From Castor canadensis (lineage: Eukaryota; Chordata; Mammalia; Rodentia; Castoridae): a DNA stretch of 64,000 nucleotides. A program made the position numbers and the translations under genes. The stretch covers positions 125,324,308 through 125,388,307 of the forward strand of contig NC_133397.1 in NCBI RefSeq assembly GCF_047511655.1. Direction: 5' to 3'. Shown here in pieces: positions 23,655-37,020 of the stretch (position 1 is the first letter of the stretch; each line of letters opens with the position of its first letter). The notes under the pieces are model-generated. The model ran no database searches. It had not been told where the DNA came from and worked only from the letters and a program-made list of their open reading frames with translations.

Positions 23655-24010
23655 GGACCAATTAATAAGGCATAATATAAAAAAAAAGGCTCAAATAAGA
23701 AAGCAATTTATTTTGTCCTCATATAAAAGAAATCCAGAGATAGATATACATGGCTTGTAACACCGGTCTGTTTTTCCACTCTGATATCTTCAAGTTCACT
23801 TCTTTGTTCAAGGTTTTAGGGAGAGCTTGAAAGGGAGGGAGGAAGAGGAAAGTCACTCCCTCCTTTAATGAGTCTCCCTGGAAAGCACACCCACACTTCC
23901 AACACTCATCTTACTGGCTGGGCCTTAATCTTATGGCTTACCCTGGTAACAAGAAAGCCTGGACTTGGAGTCTTTAGCTGAGAACTATGCCCTTCTAACT
24001 GTAATAGTAT
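23655..24010 (-). repeat. Ancient interspersed repeat, family undetermined
   Basis: 'gcaatttattttgtcctcat', 'ctccctggaaagcacaccc' and 'cattggccag'-like 'cttactggctgggcc' are laid out like a known old mammalian repeat whose name I cannot confirm. Confidence 0.4.
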
Positions 24011-24424
24011 TTGTTACTATGAGTGAACATTATGGATATTGAGGTACAAGGTTCACACACTCTGCCATAGCCATTTGTTAAAGTGACTGATTCCTGATGT
24101 TCATCCACAGAAAATTAGCAAGTGTATGGAGAGATCTGATATACCATATTCTGGAATAGCTGTTTCACTTGAGTGTATCTGCCATATGTTAACCTTTTCT
24201 GTTTTAAAGGCCATCGTTCCAAAATCAAATATAAATCTTTAGTACATTCACACAAGATTTCTATATAATAGTGAGTGGAAAAATCACTTATTGCCTTTCC
24301 AAAATTGTTTCTGAATTTTTTTCAAAAGATAGTTCACAAAATTAAGTCATATGACAGTAAGTGGCTACTATCATGGTGCTTTTACCCTACTTCTGCATTA
24401 CTCAAGGTGAAATAATAGGGGATG

Positions 24425-24940
24425 GATTTACGTTTTGTATTGGGGGCCCAAGACCATCCTCAGGTTCTTGGATTCTCTGGACTAAGATATTGTTAAAGTC
24501 ACAGTTATAGTTTATTGTGGTGAAAGGACAGATTAAAATGGGAAAAGGTACACCAATCATGGTCTGGAGGAAACCAGCCACAGGCTTCCAGATGTCCTCT
24601 TCTAAAGGAGTTACTCAGAATGCACATAATTTCCCCAGCAATGAAGAGTGACAACATGTGTGATGTGTTGTCAACCAGGGAAGCTCACCTAAACCTTGGA
24701 GTCATGTAGGTATACAGTGCTGTTACTGTCTTCAGTTGGTCAGGTTCCATACCACCAGAGAAAAAGCAAATGTTCTTCATTAATCTCATTGCTAGCGTAA
24801 ACTAGTCAAACTGGTACAAAGTAGTCCAGAGCTTCAGGCATAAAAATCACTTTTTCTCAGGAGTGAGCTGTGTGTCACTTCTGACAACAGGTCTTTTTTT
24901 CTGGAAGGTGTAGGATTTGAGCAATTCAGGTGTATCAAAT
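24425..24940 (-). mobile_element. Ancient ERV-type LTR fragment
   Basis: 'ttatagtttattgtggtgaa', 'gacagattaaaatgggaaaa', 'gttgtcaaccagggaagctc' and 'tcctcttctaaaggagt' appear in the order of an old mammalian LTR. The family is not fixed, the strand is a guess, and no coding part is present. Confidence 0.55.
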
Positions 24941-25399
24941 TGACACCAGCCTGTATGCATTTCTTCCTGAAGTCATGAAAAATAAAGTATAAAGCAATTA
25001 TTTTGGAGACACTGGCTATCAGGCAACAAAAGAAATGAAGGGAGCCCTAATATTTCCATAGCTTACTATCTTGAGTGAGTTTATAAGCTGCAGTTCAGGA
25101 TGGAGGAACCCATAGAGAGCTGGTAGGCTCCCTCAGTTGAAGGGGCAGAGTTTACTGGAGTGTGGAGATCAAAGCAGCTAGGGTTTGTAGAACAGAATAG
25201 CACAGAGGAAAATGTTACTAAGAGTGAAACCTGGAGATCTGCAGAGGGTACACACAGATAAATGAGAAATGACCTAGGGCTAGGTAAAGAGCAATCAGAG
25301 AATGCAAAGGAAGCATACCTGGTACTTCCTTGGGTCTAGAAATAGTGCCTGCTCCTACCAGTCCAACTAGAAAGCGTCATGATTCACAGAACATTGGGC

Positions 25400-26920
25400 A
25401 CTCACAAGTTCTTTTTCTCAGTAGTGGAAATAATCATCCCCAAACCAAATGCTACTCAAGTCCTTTACCACCCTAAAAACCAAGACTTGAAGGATCAAAT
25501 TGTTTCCAAGTAATTCAACTGTATCTTAGAACAAAACCTAAGAATATTTATAGGAATCAAAAAGCATATTCAATAAGTTGACATTCACAATGTCTGTCAC
25601 CCAAGTAAAAATAACCAAGCATGAAAAGATATAGGAGAATATGACCCATAAGGATAAAAATCAATGACTCAAATTCAAAACTGACACGTTAGGGTTAACA
25701 GAGAATTAAAACAATTCTTACATTTGTGACCTATGTGTTCAGAAAGTTAAGTAGAAGCATGCAAGGTAGTAGAAGAACCAAATCAAACTTCTGGAAGTGA
25801 CAACTATGATGCTTCAGGTGAGAAACACACTGAGATTAAAGACAGACTAAGCATGGCAGAAGGAAAGAGTGAATTGGAGGCATATAGTAACTATCCAAAA
25901 AAAGCACAGATAGATAAGTGTGGATCAGTGAGTTGCAGGACGAGTTTGAGTGACTGAATAACATGTGACTATAATCTCCTAAGGAGAGGAGGAGTGGAGA
26001 ACTTGGAGAACAGAAAGAATATTTGAAACAATTAATGCATATATAGGTCTGTGGGGTCCAGTGAAATACAAGAAGAAATATGAAGAAAACCACACCTTGG
26101 CACAGGATAGTCAAATTACTCAAATTACTCAAAACCAGCCTTCAGGTCAGCCACTGATGCCAAGCACGTAGGGTACACAGAAGAAAAGAAAGGTAACAGC
26201 AGATTCTTGTGAACAAAGCAGTGAGAAGACAGTGAACAGCACAGGGGGAGAAGCTCCCACCCTAGAATTCTGTGCTCCCTGAATGCAGTATTCAAAAACC
26301 AAGGTGAAATGAAGACATCTTCAGACATATAAAAGTTGAAGAAATTTATCAACACCAGATCTGTACTCCAAGAAATTTTAAGAAAGTCATGTCCTTCAGG
26401 AAGAAGGAAAAGATAGCAGGTAGAAATATGGATTTATACATACCAAGGAATGCAGAACTGTAATAAATGGTAAAGACATAGGGGATGTATGTGATTTTTA
26501 GTCATTACTTAAGTCTCTTTAAAAGATAATTGACTTCTAATTTAAAAAAAAGTATAATAGGGACTTATAGATACAACTAAAATGGAAAATGTATAAACTT
26601 CAAAAACATCATGCTGAGCTGAGGAAAACAGTTACAAAAGACCACATTGTGTGTGATACCATCTATATAACATGTTCAGAATAGACAAATCCATAGAGTC
26701 AGAAAGTAAGTTAATGGTTGCTTAAAGCTGGGGGCTTGGGAGAAATGATGGCCAATGGGTACATGATTGTTTGTTTCTGAGCAAGTGTTGATGAAATGTT
26801 TTGAAGCTGAGTGTGGTGATAGTTTAACGACTCTGTGAACATACAAGAATCTTTGAATTGTACCCTCCAAATAGGTGAATTGTGTGGTAAGTCAGTTACA
26901 TCTCATAAAGCTGTTATAAA
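25400..26920 (+). mobile_element. L1M LINE, ORF2 remnant plus 3' UTR
   Basis: A decayed ORF2 end is seen ('aaaaccacaccttggcacag', 'aaaaaccaaggtgaaatga', 'gaagaaatttatcaacacc'). It is followed by the classic old-L1 3' UTR with 'ttgaattgtaccctccaaat', 'aggtgaattgtgtgg' and the terminus 'atctcataaagctgttataa'. It is broken by many stops and is inert. Confidence 0.82.
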
Positions 26921-29031
26921 ATTGCTTTGCTAAAGAAAGAAAAATGTACTGGCACTGTATGGGGGCAGAGAGGATATATGTTAGGAGTAGCACAAAAAAA
27001 CACTTTTGGGCAGTTTTGGAGAAAGTAATTTTCAATGAATACCCAAGGGGTGGCTGAATATTCTTTCTCAGTTTTAAATTGGAGGAATACATGCATTTCC
27101 CTGGAACTTGTTATGCCCTTTGCCTACTCAGGTAATAACATTTTCATGTTTTCTTATCATTGAGTATGGGCTTTATATAAAAGAGACTACTTCTGTGTCA
27201 TGTTTTTTGATGCAATGAGTGTTTGGAACAAGTCTGAATTAGGAAGGACAATCAAATATGAGGCTCTGGAATCTGCTCTCACAATTTAGCAGATCCTAGG
27301 GACCCAAAGAAATTTCAGCCATTGGTGTGTGGGGGGGACAGTTTAGGTCAATTAGCACTTAATTACAATTGAATACCAGTAATAAGTGAAGCACTATTTC
27401 TTTATGTCCTGCTTTAAGTTCAAATCTAAACTATTTTAAGTGAGTTCTTTATGCCCCTGAAGTGGAACTGCTAGGTCATTTTTGTTAAAAATTGGAATAG
27501 CTCAGTTTGACTTCATACTGTATATTTTCTACTAATTAGTACTGCTTTTTACATGAAGACTGTTCTCTGTAGTTATTCAAACAAACTGCATTACTAAAGA
27601 AGTGTCACATCTTAATTCTGAGGAATAAAGTGACAAACAGTAGTTATATACATGCATTTTGTGTCATTTAAAATAGTTAATACATTAAATTATATGTTTC
27701 TAGTAGAGGTAATCTTAATTTCTCTTTTATAAATGCCCTATAATATCCAGAGTATTTCTATATGTCAGTAAATATCTTTTTAAATCTGTATGATATGTTT
27801 TTTTCACTATAAGTAGACCATGATTTGATTTTTCTTTTCCTGCCAGGCATTAGTTATTTTCTAGCATTTTATTACCGTAAATCATGAACCACTGTTTCTT
27901 TTGAAGCATCACCTTTTTGATTTTATGGAGTAGAGTGGAAGCTGTTTTAGAAATTACATGTTCACATCTGGCCTCTCTTAGCACTACTTTCTGGGCTCCC
28001 ACAGATCTGAGCAAGAGTGTGTGAATATTCTGAAAATCACTTTATTTTCTTTCATGTGTCTTCGTCAGTGGTCTGCAGCTTCTTTTGTTTCAGGGACCAT
28101 GGCTTTCAGATGTTGCAGGTATCTGGGTAGTACAAGAAAATCCCAAATTTTGACCCTAGAACATTTTCACAGTAAATAACGACAAGCAAGTCCTTTGATT
28201 TCCTGTCAGAACTTGTTGCTGATGTGACATTCCACACATTGCAGGTACAGCTCAAAGTGTTCCACTGTGGCTTCAGCAAGGGAGTTGCATGATTAAACCT
28301 TTGAAAGAAAGTGAGGCAACTGCTGACCTCCCATTACAGAGTGTTTAATGATTAGATGGTTTTAAATCTTTGTACCTGCTGACAAGGAGTAAATACTGTT
28401 CCCTTTGTGCTCTGAAATAGAAGCGACAGTAAGAAAAACAAAAGAACAGAGTTCTATTTTTCCTGGCACCTGTAAAGTCATTGTAGTTTCCAGCTGTTTT
28501 TGTTTTTGATTTTTGACTATTTTGCTAAGGCATTTTTCTCATTCATACCTTCATTTTTGTGTATTTTCCCTGTAGAGGTATTGTGCTTGGTTTTGAGGAC
28601 CAGAGGATGGTATAAAATATCATTGCCTTTCAGAGTTTTATGCTTTAGTTTGATTGGGAAAAGCATATATACATATGTGTGTATATGTATAGACACATGT
28701 ATATATACACATATATATAAATAATTGATGTGATATCTTCCTCATCATATGAATAAAATGGCAAGAGTTTCTTTAGAAGATCATGAGTATAATACAACAT
28801 TGACAAAGGCCCAGTCTTAATTTTTGGAAGAAATGATTCTTAGTTTTAACTCTAAAGTTAGTGTTTAGACTAACATAGAGTAACTATGTCCTAGACCTAG
28901 GCGATAATATAAGCAAAGGCATGGGAATGTGATTTTACATAGATTTAATATCAACAAATAGGTTAGCCTGGAGGTGGGTTGCTAAGTAAGGTGGGAGCCA
29001 GATGGAAGTGCAATAGGAATTTATTTTTTTG
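26921..29031. other. Intron 1 stretch, unique apart from a TA/TG-rich run
   Basis: No gene or named repeat. 28664-28724 is alternating TA/TG low-complexity DNA containing short palindromes. Confidence 0.5.
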
Positions 29032-29247
29032 TTTATTTATTTTTTTGGTAGCATTGGGGTTTGAACTCAGGGCCTCATGCTTGCCAGGCAGGCAATCTAC
29101 CACTTGAGTTGCTCTGCCAGCCCATTTTTGTCTTCAGTATTTTCAAGATATTTTGCCTGGGTTGTTCTTGAACCCTGAACTACAGTCTTCCTGATTTCTG
29201 CCTCCTGAGTTAGCTACGATTACAGGTGTGAGCTGCAGGCACTCAGC
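29032..29247 (-). mobile_element. Dimeric B1/tRNA SINE
   Basis: 'gggtttgaactcagggcctc', 'gccaggcaggcaatctacc', and the reversed B1 end 'gattacaggtgtgagctgc' cover both halves. Confidence 0.92.
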
Positions 29248-29850
29248 AAGAGAGTGTTTTTTTTTATTAGTGTTATGTGTGTAATGGGGAACCATTTATA
29301 CATTGTGTGCTCGTACACTCACATGGGTGGGCATCTATGTAGGGGGTCTGTCATAAAAGAAAGGAAGTGCAGACATGAATAGTCCAATTAGGAGAGTACT
29401 GTGATGTTATTATCCAGGAACTTTATAGGATGGAGAAATAGGGAAGTCAAAACCAGGCCCTTTGTGATTCTGTGGCTTGGGAGAAGCTGTATAGATTGAC
29501 AGCTACATGAATCCCAACTAAAAAGAGAAGTGATTGTATGACAGAAATCAAGAAATCAAGAGGAGTTAAAATGTTTTATGGGGGGAAAAAGGTAATGTGG
29601 GTGTTTTGGGGTTTTTTTTTTGGTATAAAGAGATTAAAATCATGATGGAACATGCAAGTATATTATTTGGCAGTCAATGATGTGGTGATTACAGAACAGG
29701 GCAAATATCATGGAATTTGGTACAAAGGTTGGAAACAGATAGGTAATCATTAATCCCAAACCCTGACTATGTTAGGGAAGAAGATCAGGGATTCCAGAAA
29801 CCCTTATTGCACCTAGATGAGTAATGAAGTTACAAAAGTCAAGATGGGAA

Positions 29851-30073
29851 GCTGGGTGCCGGTGGCTCGTGCCTGTAATCCTAGCTACTTAGGTGGCAGA
29901 GATCAGGAGGATTGTGAATTGAGGCCAGTCTGGGTGAAAAGCAAGACCCTATCGCCAAAATAACTAGAGTAAAAAGGGCTGGAGGCATGGCTCAAGTAGT
30001 AGAGTGACTGCCTCAGAAGTGCAAAGCCCTGAGTTCAAACCCCAGTACTGCAAAAAATAAATAAATAAATAAA
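29851..30073 (+). mobile_element. Dimeric B1/tRNA SINE with (AAAT)n tail
   Basis: This is the best-preserved + copy. It starts 'gctgggtgccggtggctcgt', carries 'ggctggaggcatggctcaag' and 'ccctgagttcaaaccccagt', and ends in an AAAT-rich tail. It is the first of three elements in a row. Confidence 0.95.
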
Positions 30074-30102
30074 AGGAAGGATAGTGAATAGAAAGAGAGA
30101 TA

Positions 30103-30238
30103 TTAGTTGGATGTTAGTGGCAAATACCTGTAATCCCAGGTACTCAGGAGGCTGTAAGCAGGAGGATCAGAAGCCATTCTAGGCAAATAGTTCCCGAGAC
30201 CCTATCTCGGAGGGACTGCATTCAAATCTCAGAACTGT
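30103..30238 (+). mobile_element. B1-like SINE with deleted tRNA half
   Basis: 'cctgtaatcccaggtactc' and 'gagaccctatctcgg' mark the B1-like half. Only a stub of the right half ('ttcaaatctcagaactg') remains before the next element begins. Confidence 0.85.
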
Positions 30239-30468
30239 GGCCAGTGCTAGTGGCTCATGCCTATAATCCTAACTATTCAGGAGGCAGAGAACAGGAAGGT
30301 CTCAGTTTGAAGCCAGCAAATAGTTCCTGAGACCCTATCTTGAAAAAACCCTTCACAGAAAAGGGCTGATGGAGTGGCTCAAGATGAAGGCCCTGAGTCC
30401 AAACCCCAGTACCAAAAAACAAAAACAAATGAACAAAGAAACTCAGTACTGCCAAAAAAAAAAAAAAA
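30239..30468 (+). mobile_element. Dimeric B1/tRNA SINE
   Basis: 'ggctcatgcctataatccta', 'gagaccctatcttg' and 'ggctgatggagtggctcaag' are followed by an A-rich tail holding a second short 'ctcagtactgcc' end. Confidence 0.92.
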
Positions 30469-31419
30469 GGTGTTCAAAAAAAATGGATGTAGTTTTCTGG
30501 ATACAAGGCTGAATTAAGCTTCCAATAAAAGGGTGACATCAACAGCATTCAATTACCACATAAAAACAGAATTGAGAATTATGGTAAAACAGCATAAAAA
30601 TAACATAACTGTTTTACAGTTTTGTATTTTCTTGATTTTTAAATGGTCCAACTTCCCAACTACTTGCTTCACTTCTCCCTCTCAGAAGAATAGATTCCTT
30701 ATGAAAATATTCCAAAATGATAAAATGATATGACAGCACCCAAAAAGGAAAACTCACTTTTGATCACTTCATTTATTAATGTAAATTCCTTGCTGTCTAC
30801 TCATCTTTAGCTGTTGATCAGGTAGTTGAAGGGCAAATAGTCAATCTATGATTTATTATTATTTTGTGAAAATGAAAATCATTCTACATGTTCAGTTGTC
30901 TAAATTTTTTCAAGATCTACACTCAGTCCAGCTCCTGCTCCATCTTAAGTCTTGTTACCTGGTATTGCTGTGTTGCTATGGTGCACACTTTGCCTTGCTG
31001 GCATTAAAGTCACCCAGCTCTTGTAAATCAGTGTTCTGTGGTGTGGGTTCTCATCTTGATTTATTTTTGGTATGTCTTTATAAACACTGATACATGATAT
31101 TTTAATTTCAATTTCTATAATGAATACAAATGTTAGGGTATATATTATTAATGTCTTGTTACTGAAGTTGTTTAAAGAGTAAAGGCAAGTGTGTAATAGT
31201 GTTAAATTCTTCAGTAATATTCTTTTTTAGATTTTAATTTAAGCAATGTTATGTAAGATCTCCTTTCGTTATTCTGAAGTTTCTGCAGGTAAAATAAACA
31301 TGTAGAGTCAGTATGGTACCATTTGCAATGTTTAGATGACACTGTCTTTTATGTTGAAACATTATTAGGGGCATTTGCTTCATTCCACATAGTAGACACC
31401 TTCCCGTGTCTGTCATAGA

Positions 31420-31755
31420 TTGTTTGTATCCTTGCAAAATTTGTATGTTAAAGCATTCATTCCCAATGTGAGGAATTTGGAGATGGGGCCTTTGGGAGGT
31501 AGTTAGGGGAAGTTGAGGTCATAGGGTGGAATCCTGCTAATGGGACTTAAGTCCTTATAAGAAGAGACAAAAGAGAGCTTGCTCTCATACTCTCTTCATA
31601 TGAAGACATAGTGAGAAGGTAATCACCTGCAAGCCAGAAAAAGGGTGCTTACCAGGAACCAAATTGTGCAGGCTGGATTTCCCAGCCTCAGCATTGTGAG
31701 AGATAAATGTTTGTGGTATTCTGGCACTGTAGCACACTCAGGTAAGCATGGTGTC
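31420..31755 (+). mobile_element. MLT1-type (ERVL-MaLR) solo LTR
   Basis: 'ggagatggggcctttgggag', 'gtccttataagaagagaca', 'catagtgagaaggtaatcac' and 'cattgtgagagataaatgtt' give the LTR in order. No coding sequence. Confidence 0.85.
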
Positions 31756-31810
31756 TAAACAAGAACAGCCACCAATTTAGCTCTGCTCTGTATTATCAGT
31801 TGTATGGTTA

Positions 31811-31894
31811 TGGGGTTGGGGACTTAGCTCAGTGGAAGAGTGGTTGTCTAGCAAGCCTAAAGCTCTGAGTTTGGTCCCTAGCAGAGAGGAAAAA
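31811..31894 (+). mobile_element. ID-like (tRNA-derived) SINE
   Basis: 'tggggttggggacttagctc', 'gtggaagagtggttgtctag' and 'gagtttggtccctagcag' plus a short A tail match an ID-type unit. Confidence 0.85.
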
Positions 31895-32754
31895 TTATAT
31901 GGTTACTATTAGATACATAAGTAATGTTTCCTTTATTTGAATTCTCAACCTTTTCTGAAGGAAAATAAAAAATGACTTAAAATCAGAGAGCATCTAGGTT
32001 ACCGTTGTATGGATGTGAAAGAGTCACATCCAGGGCCTTTCAAAGGCAGAACTCAGCTCATTGAGATGGAGAGTGATATGACAGATGTGCTGTTTTAAGA
32101 TGGATAAACTATTTCATTTGTGTTAACTATTAGTTTAGTAGAAATGAATCAAATTTCCCAGAGATATGACTGCCATTCTGAAAGGGTTTGTTATTTCCAG
32201 TTGATGGGTTTTTTGATGCTTTATAAATTCATTTTTCATCTGACTTGTCTTTCCCAGAAAGGAAATGTAATGTAACTTCACCTAAACGTATTAGGCCCAA
32301 ACGTTGATGCGTTATGTACAGTTGTATGTATTATAAAATGTTTTCTGCATTGCTATATAGAGATAATGGATGTTAAAATCTGTGTTTGAATTTCATGACA
32401 CTTCTACACTCTCATATTAATTTTTAAAGAACTTATTCACACTTTCAGGAAGCCTGATATTTAAATTTCAGGGCAGAGGGCAATGATAGATTCAGGGGCC
32501 TATACTCAGCTAATGATTGGGTTTATCTGAGCAACATCTCTGCCTTTCATGCTGTCTTATTTATAGCAACCTTTGTACCTGTTGCTTTTATCTTTTTCTG
32601 CATTCCTATACTTAAAAAAAAAATTCCTCACATATGTATTCAGAGATGACAGTACAGGAACATGAACATACATTGGTTGTATGTAGACTAAAACCTGATT
32701 CTGTCTCACACAAAATTTGGTCAGTACTTGCTGCATGCACAATTCTGGATAATT

Positions 32755-32905
32755 TTATGTGTTATCTTATTTAATCTTCAAAACAACACTGTGTGATAGG
32801 CACTATTACTGATCAGCATCTAACGGTTGAAGAAGGAGCAATGGACGGTTTTAGTAACCAGCAAAAAATAGAAGAGCTAAGATCTAAGTCCACATTTAAC
32901 TTCAA
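32755..32905 (-). mobile_element. MIR SINE
   Basis: 'cttcaaaacaacactgtgtg', 'aggcactattactgatcagc' and 'gctaagatctaagtccac' follow the reversed MIR order. Confidence 0.7.
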
Positions 32906-33298
32906 ACACTACGAATATTGTTTGGTATTTAAATGGAAAGTTGTAAGATTTAGAACTTTCAGAGACTCCTCTGTTTATCATTGTTTACTGACTGCAGTGA
33001 GCTAGTTACTGGGCATCAAGGGAACATTGTCCTTTGTACAGAGCTGGTAAAATGAAAGAAAAAATGGAAGGCAACTTCTGTTTATTACCATTACTTAGAT
33101 GAGTACCCCAACCTAAAGAGAAAAAGCTTGTGCCTGGTTGAAGAATGGAAATACGTTTTAAAGCTGCTGTGAAAATGTGAGAATCATTGGCCAGGATTCA
33201 GTCATGTGTTTCCAAAGTTTTCAGACTCAAATGTTGTTTATATCTCATTGTGGACTTTGAGTGCCAAATAAACCAAATAAACCTATGTATTCTCTCTC

Positions 33299-33603
33299 TT
33301 TCTTTTTTTTTTTTTTTCAGTTCTGAGATTTGAACTCAGGGCCTCACACTTGGTAGGCAGGTACTCTACCACTTAAAGCAACTCTATCAGCCCTTTTTCC
33401 TTTAGTTATTTATCAGATAGGGTCTTGTGCTTTTTGCTCTAGTAAGTCTTGGACTATGGTCATCTTCTGCCTTCCATGTAGCTGGAGTCACAGTTATGTG
33501 CCATCACCTTCACAATCTATCTTTGAGATAGGGTCTTCTAACTTTTTGCCTGGGCAGGCCTCAAATCATGATCCTTTTATCTTTGCCTCCCAAATGGATG
33601 GAA
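33299..33603 (-). mobile_element. Dimeric B1/tRNA SINE, long form
   Basis: After a poly-T run come 'gatttgaactcagggcctca', 'ggtactctaccacttaaagc', then reversed B1-like blocks 'gagatagggtcttctaac' and 'gcctcccaaatggatgg'. Confidence 0.9.
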
Positions 33604-35454
33604 TTTCTGTTTTGTTGTTAGTTAAGAATATCTATCAAGGAAAAAATGGAGAATAAAACAATGTTTATATCATAATCAAGGTAAAAATGATAGTTATGAA
33701 AAAATGAGAAAAGCATGATGTTTGTTTATTTTTTTTAAGTTTCACACAAGAGAAAGTAGGAGATGACCTATAGAAAACTCAGGATTTGCCATCTAAAACA
33801 AACTTTAAGCCTACTTTGAATAAGATAGAATTTAATTCATCAAGTTAAGCTTATAAGCCCCAAATGTCAATATGTATGTATCATTTTAATAACTTAGAAT
33901 TATAGTAAGTAATAACCAGTACTGGATAAGAAACATTTGTTTATAATTTAACATGCAAAGGATGAAGGAAGCTTAATGATGCGTTATACTTGGTTAATTA
34001 ATATTGTGCTATATAACGCAGTCACATTTTTAGAAAGAAGACATATTGGCCAAATGGTTTCCCACAACTGAATTTTGAACTCTCAAATAATACTCAAGTT
34101 CCAACTTTGTAGGGCTAAGAGTTGGTGCTTTTGTTTGTGACATGAGGGCCTGGGATTGTGCTCTCTGGGGTAATACAGGAAAACTGTCTTCATATGTAGA
34201 ATTGTAGTGTGGAGGATGCAGGACTCCAGCTGCATCCAGAACAGTGTGAGCAGACAAGTCAGGGACAACGTGTTACTCACTGGATTTCATCTGTGCTTGG
34301 CTTTCAACCACAGTCTATCATTTCTTAAACTAAACAAAATTAGTGCAGTTCAATTTTCTCAAGCTTATTTTTTTTCTGCCTCCAGAATCAGCACTACATT
34401 TTTATTGTGCTACTCAAAATGATTGGGAAACCCAAAGGCCAAATTCCTTGATGAGAGAAAAAATCTCACTCTATAAGAAATAACTCTATAATCTGAAAGA
34501 GTTAATGGTTCTCTTAAAGTGCTCAATTTATCCAGAGAGGGGACCCTGTGACCCCATGAGGACCTGCCTTTGGTCATTTCTTAGGAAGAATGTAATTTAG
34601 AACTCTCTAGTATTCTGCTTGCTGCTTGGTTATTGATGACATTGACTTTTAGTTTTAAAAATCTTGCTTTGGAAAATTGTTTTTAACAACCCTCAACTGC
34701 TCATATCCTGCATTTTTATTTTATATCACTTTTCATTTGGGATACTATTAAGTCAAATCTTTGGTAACTTCTCCACAATCCAATTTATTTTTACCCAAAA
34801 TCCATTGAATTCAACTCACTGCTTTTTTGCAAAAGGTTAACCCAATATTTCATGTTGTGTTATACTTTCTACTTATGGTATGTGAAGGCAAAGTGACTGT
34901 GATAGGCATCCAGTAAATTGCATTCAGAATGTTTATTCTGAAAAGTTACATTACTATGCCGACAGAGATAAGCATAATCATTTATCACAATACAGATTAT
35001 GGAAATAAAAACTGATATAAATGTAGCCATTTTTCTTATGTGTTTCTCAGTTTGCCTTAAATGTTGAATAGTATACCTTTTAAAATGTCATCATTTTATT
35101 AATTAAGGTGAATTATTGTATGAAATTAGTAATGGGTCAAGCCTAAATAGAAGCAAAAAATATTTTTATAAAAAGAAAATGTCTTTAATTTTTCCTGTAA
35201 AATGAGCTTACTTGGAGTTTCTAAGATGGCTTCTGTTAATGAGTTGCTTTGACATCTTGTCGTTATGCGGAATCACCATTTAAACCTGTGGCTTTCTTGT
35301 TCTGGAGACATAGACATCTAAGCTGATAGTGAAGAAGTATCATAAAAAGGAATTACTAAAAATATTCTTATCACCTTTCTATTGGACCAGTTGTCCAATA
35401 CAACTTATAATTAAACTGAATTCAGAATACAGCTAAATCTACTAAAGGTTTCAT
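33604..35454. other. Intron 1 stretch with no confident feature
   Basis: AT-rich intronic DNA with no recognised repeat or gene. Confidence 0.45.
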
Positions 35455-36434
35455 TTAGTGGTTGTTTTTTGTAAGGGCTTCATTGACATATAATTCACAC
35501 ATCACACAACTTATCCTTATAAAGTATAGAATTCAAAGGCTTTTAAAAAAACATATTCATAATTTTTCTATCAATACTACAGCCAGACTTTATCAGTTCA
35601 AAAAGAAACCACTACCCTTTAGCACTTGCTTTTCATCTTCCCAGTTTTGAGGAACCACCAGGGTACTGCCATCTGCCCACTTCAATTTGCCTGTTCTGAA
35701 TACTTTGTATATGGTAGTTTGAAACTGTTATCTTTTAATTATCCTAATGTTTACAATGTTCACATGCATGGTGCATTTCTCACATTTTCTTTATGTGATT
35801 GATACCGGATTCCATTCCATTGTGATTGGAGAGCTGCTGTGTGATATGTACTCCTTTGAAGTTCAGAGAGGGTTGTTATTTCACCTAGCCTATGATCTAT
35901 TCTGGACAATGTTCCAGACATACTTGAGGAGAGTGTGTATTCTGCTCATTTGGGGTAGTGTGTTCTAAGCATCTCCAGTAGGTCTTGATGTTTTACAGTG
36001 TTGATCAAATCTTCTAATTCCTTATTCTTCTGTCTACTTGTTCTGCTGATTATTTAAAAGTCTTCTATAATTATTTGGAAGTCTGTTTTCCCTTAATTTT
36101 TTAGGCTTTGCCTTATGTATTTTTGCCTTGTTGTTAAGCACATACATGTTCAGAGCTTCCTGATGCACGAGCCTTTAAAACACCCCTCTGTATGTCCAGG
36201 GATACTTTTTGCTATTGTAAAGCTTCTTGTGTTGTTAGTGTGGGCATTTCTGTATTTATAGGGTTGCTGTTTGCATGGTACATCTTTTTTAATACTTCTA
36301 CTTTCATCCCGTTTTTGCCATTGAGTCGAAAGTGTATCCACTAATGATAACATAGCTAGATCTTGTTTTTAAATCTATTCTGACAGTATACACTTCATAA
36401 TTACTTTTAGAATTTCATAAGTATTGATACTTTG

Positions 36435-36536
36435 TTTTTGTTGGCCGTTGGGCTTTCATGTGGATTTCTTGTTTTTGCAGTGCTGGGCTTCATGCAGGAT
36501 AGCAAAGCATTGTACTACTGAGCTGTACGTTCAGCT
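36435..36536 (-). mobile_element. Degraded tRNA-half SINE inside the L1
   Basis: 'tttgcagtgctgggcttcat' and 'ttgtactactgagctgtacg' resemble a reversed ID-type unit. Strongly diverged. Confidence 0.5.
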
Positions 36537-36779
36537 ATTTTCATGTGAACTTGAATTACTGTTTGTGATCACCTTCTGCCTGTGGAAAGCAATTCTAGTA
36601 ATATCTCATTTTATGTTTTTTTTGGGGGGAGTGCCTGTATTTAACCCTTATTTTCTTAAAATAGTTTTATTGAATATAGGATTCTTGGATGACAATTTTT
36701 TTCTTTTAGTACTTTGTATATATCATCTTACTTTTTTGAGGCCTCCATTCTTCTTTGTAAGAATTCAACTATTTGTCTG

Positions 36780-36862
36780 GAGTCATGTCTAAAGTGATAG
36801 AGCAGCTGTCTAGCATGTGCAAAGCCCTGAGTTCAGATTCCAGCACTGCAAAAAAAAAAAAA
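36780..36862 (+). mobile_element. tRNA-half SINE inside the L1
   Basis: 'agtgatagagcagctgtcta', 'aaagccctgagttcagattc' and a poly-A tail form a right-half-only copy. Confidence 0.88.
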
Positions 36863-37020
36863 GTTAAACGTGAAGCGTACATGACAAATTATTTCTTTCT
36901 TGCTACTTTCATGATTTTTCTTTTAAATTGACTTTTAACACTTTTACTAATGTTCTTTAATATCTTTGCATCTATACTACTTTGCATTTGTTGAGTTTTT
37001 TGGATATATAATTTAATATT

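Larger units (their letters stand above)
35455..37020 (-). mobile_element. Old L1 (L1M) in reverse: 3' UTR and ORF2 remnant, with SINE insertions
   Basis: The left end is the reversed L1M 3' UTR ('cattgacatataattcacac', 'tagaattcaaaggctttt', 'aaaaagaaaccactaccctt'). Further right come L1 landmarks such as 'ttccattccattgtgattgg', 'cctatgatctattctggac', 'gagtgtgtattctgctc', 'tgtttgcatggtacatct' and 'ttgttgagttttttggat'. Two SINE fragments interrupt it. No intact frame remains; short frames inside (such as 36424-36792) are remnants. Confidence 0.82.

Noticed and set aside
28664..28724. Short palindromes considered as a hairpin or regulatory site
   Set aside because: The stretch is simple alternating TA/TG DNA, where palindromes arise by chance.
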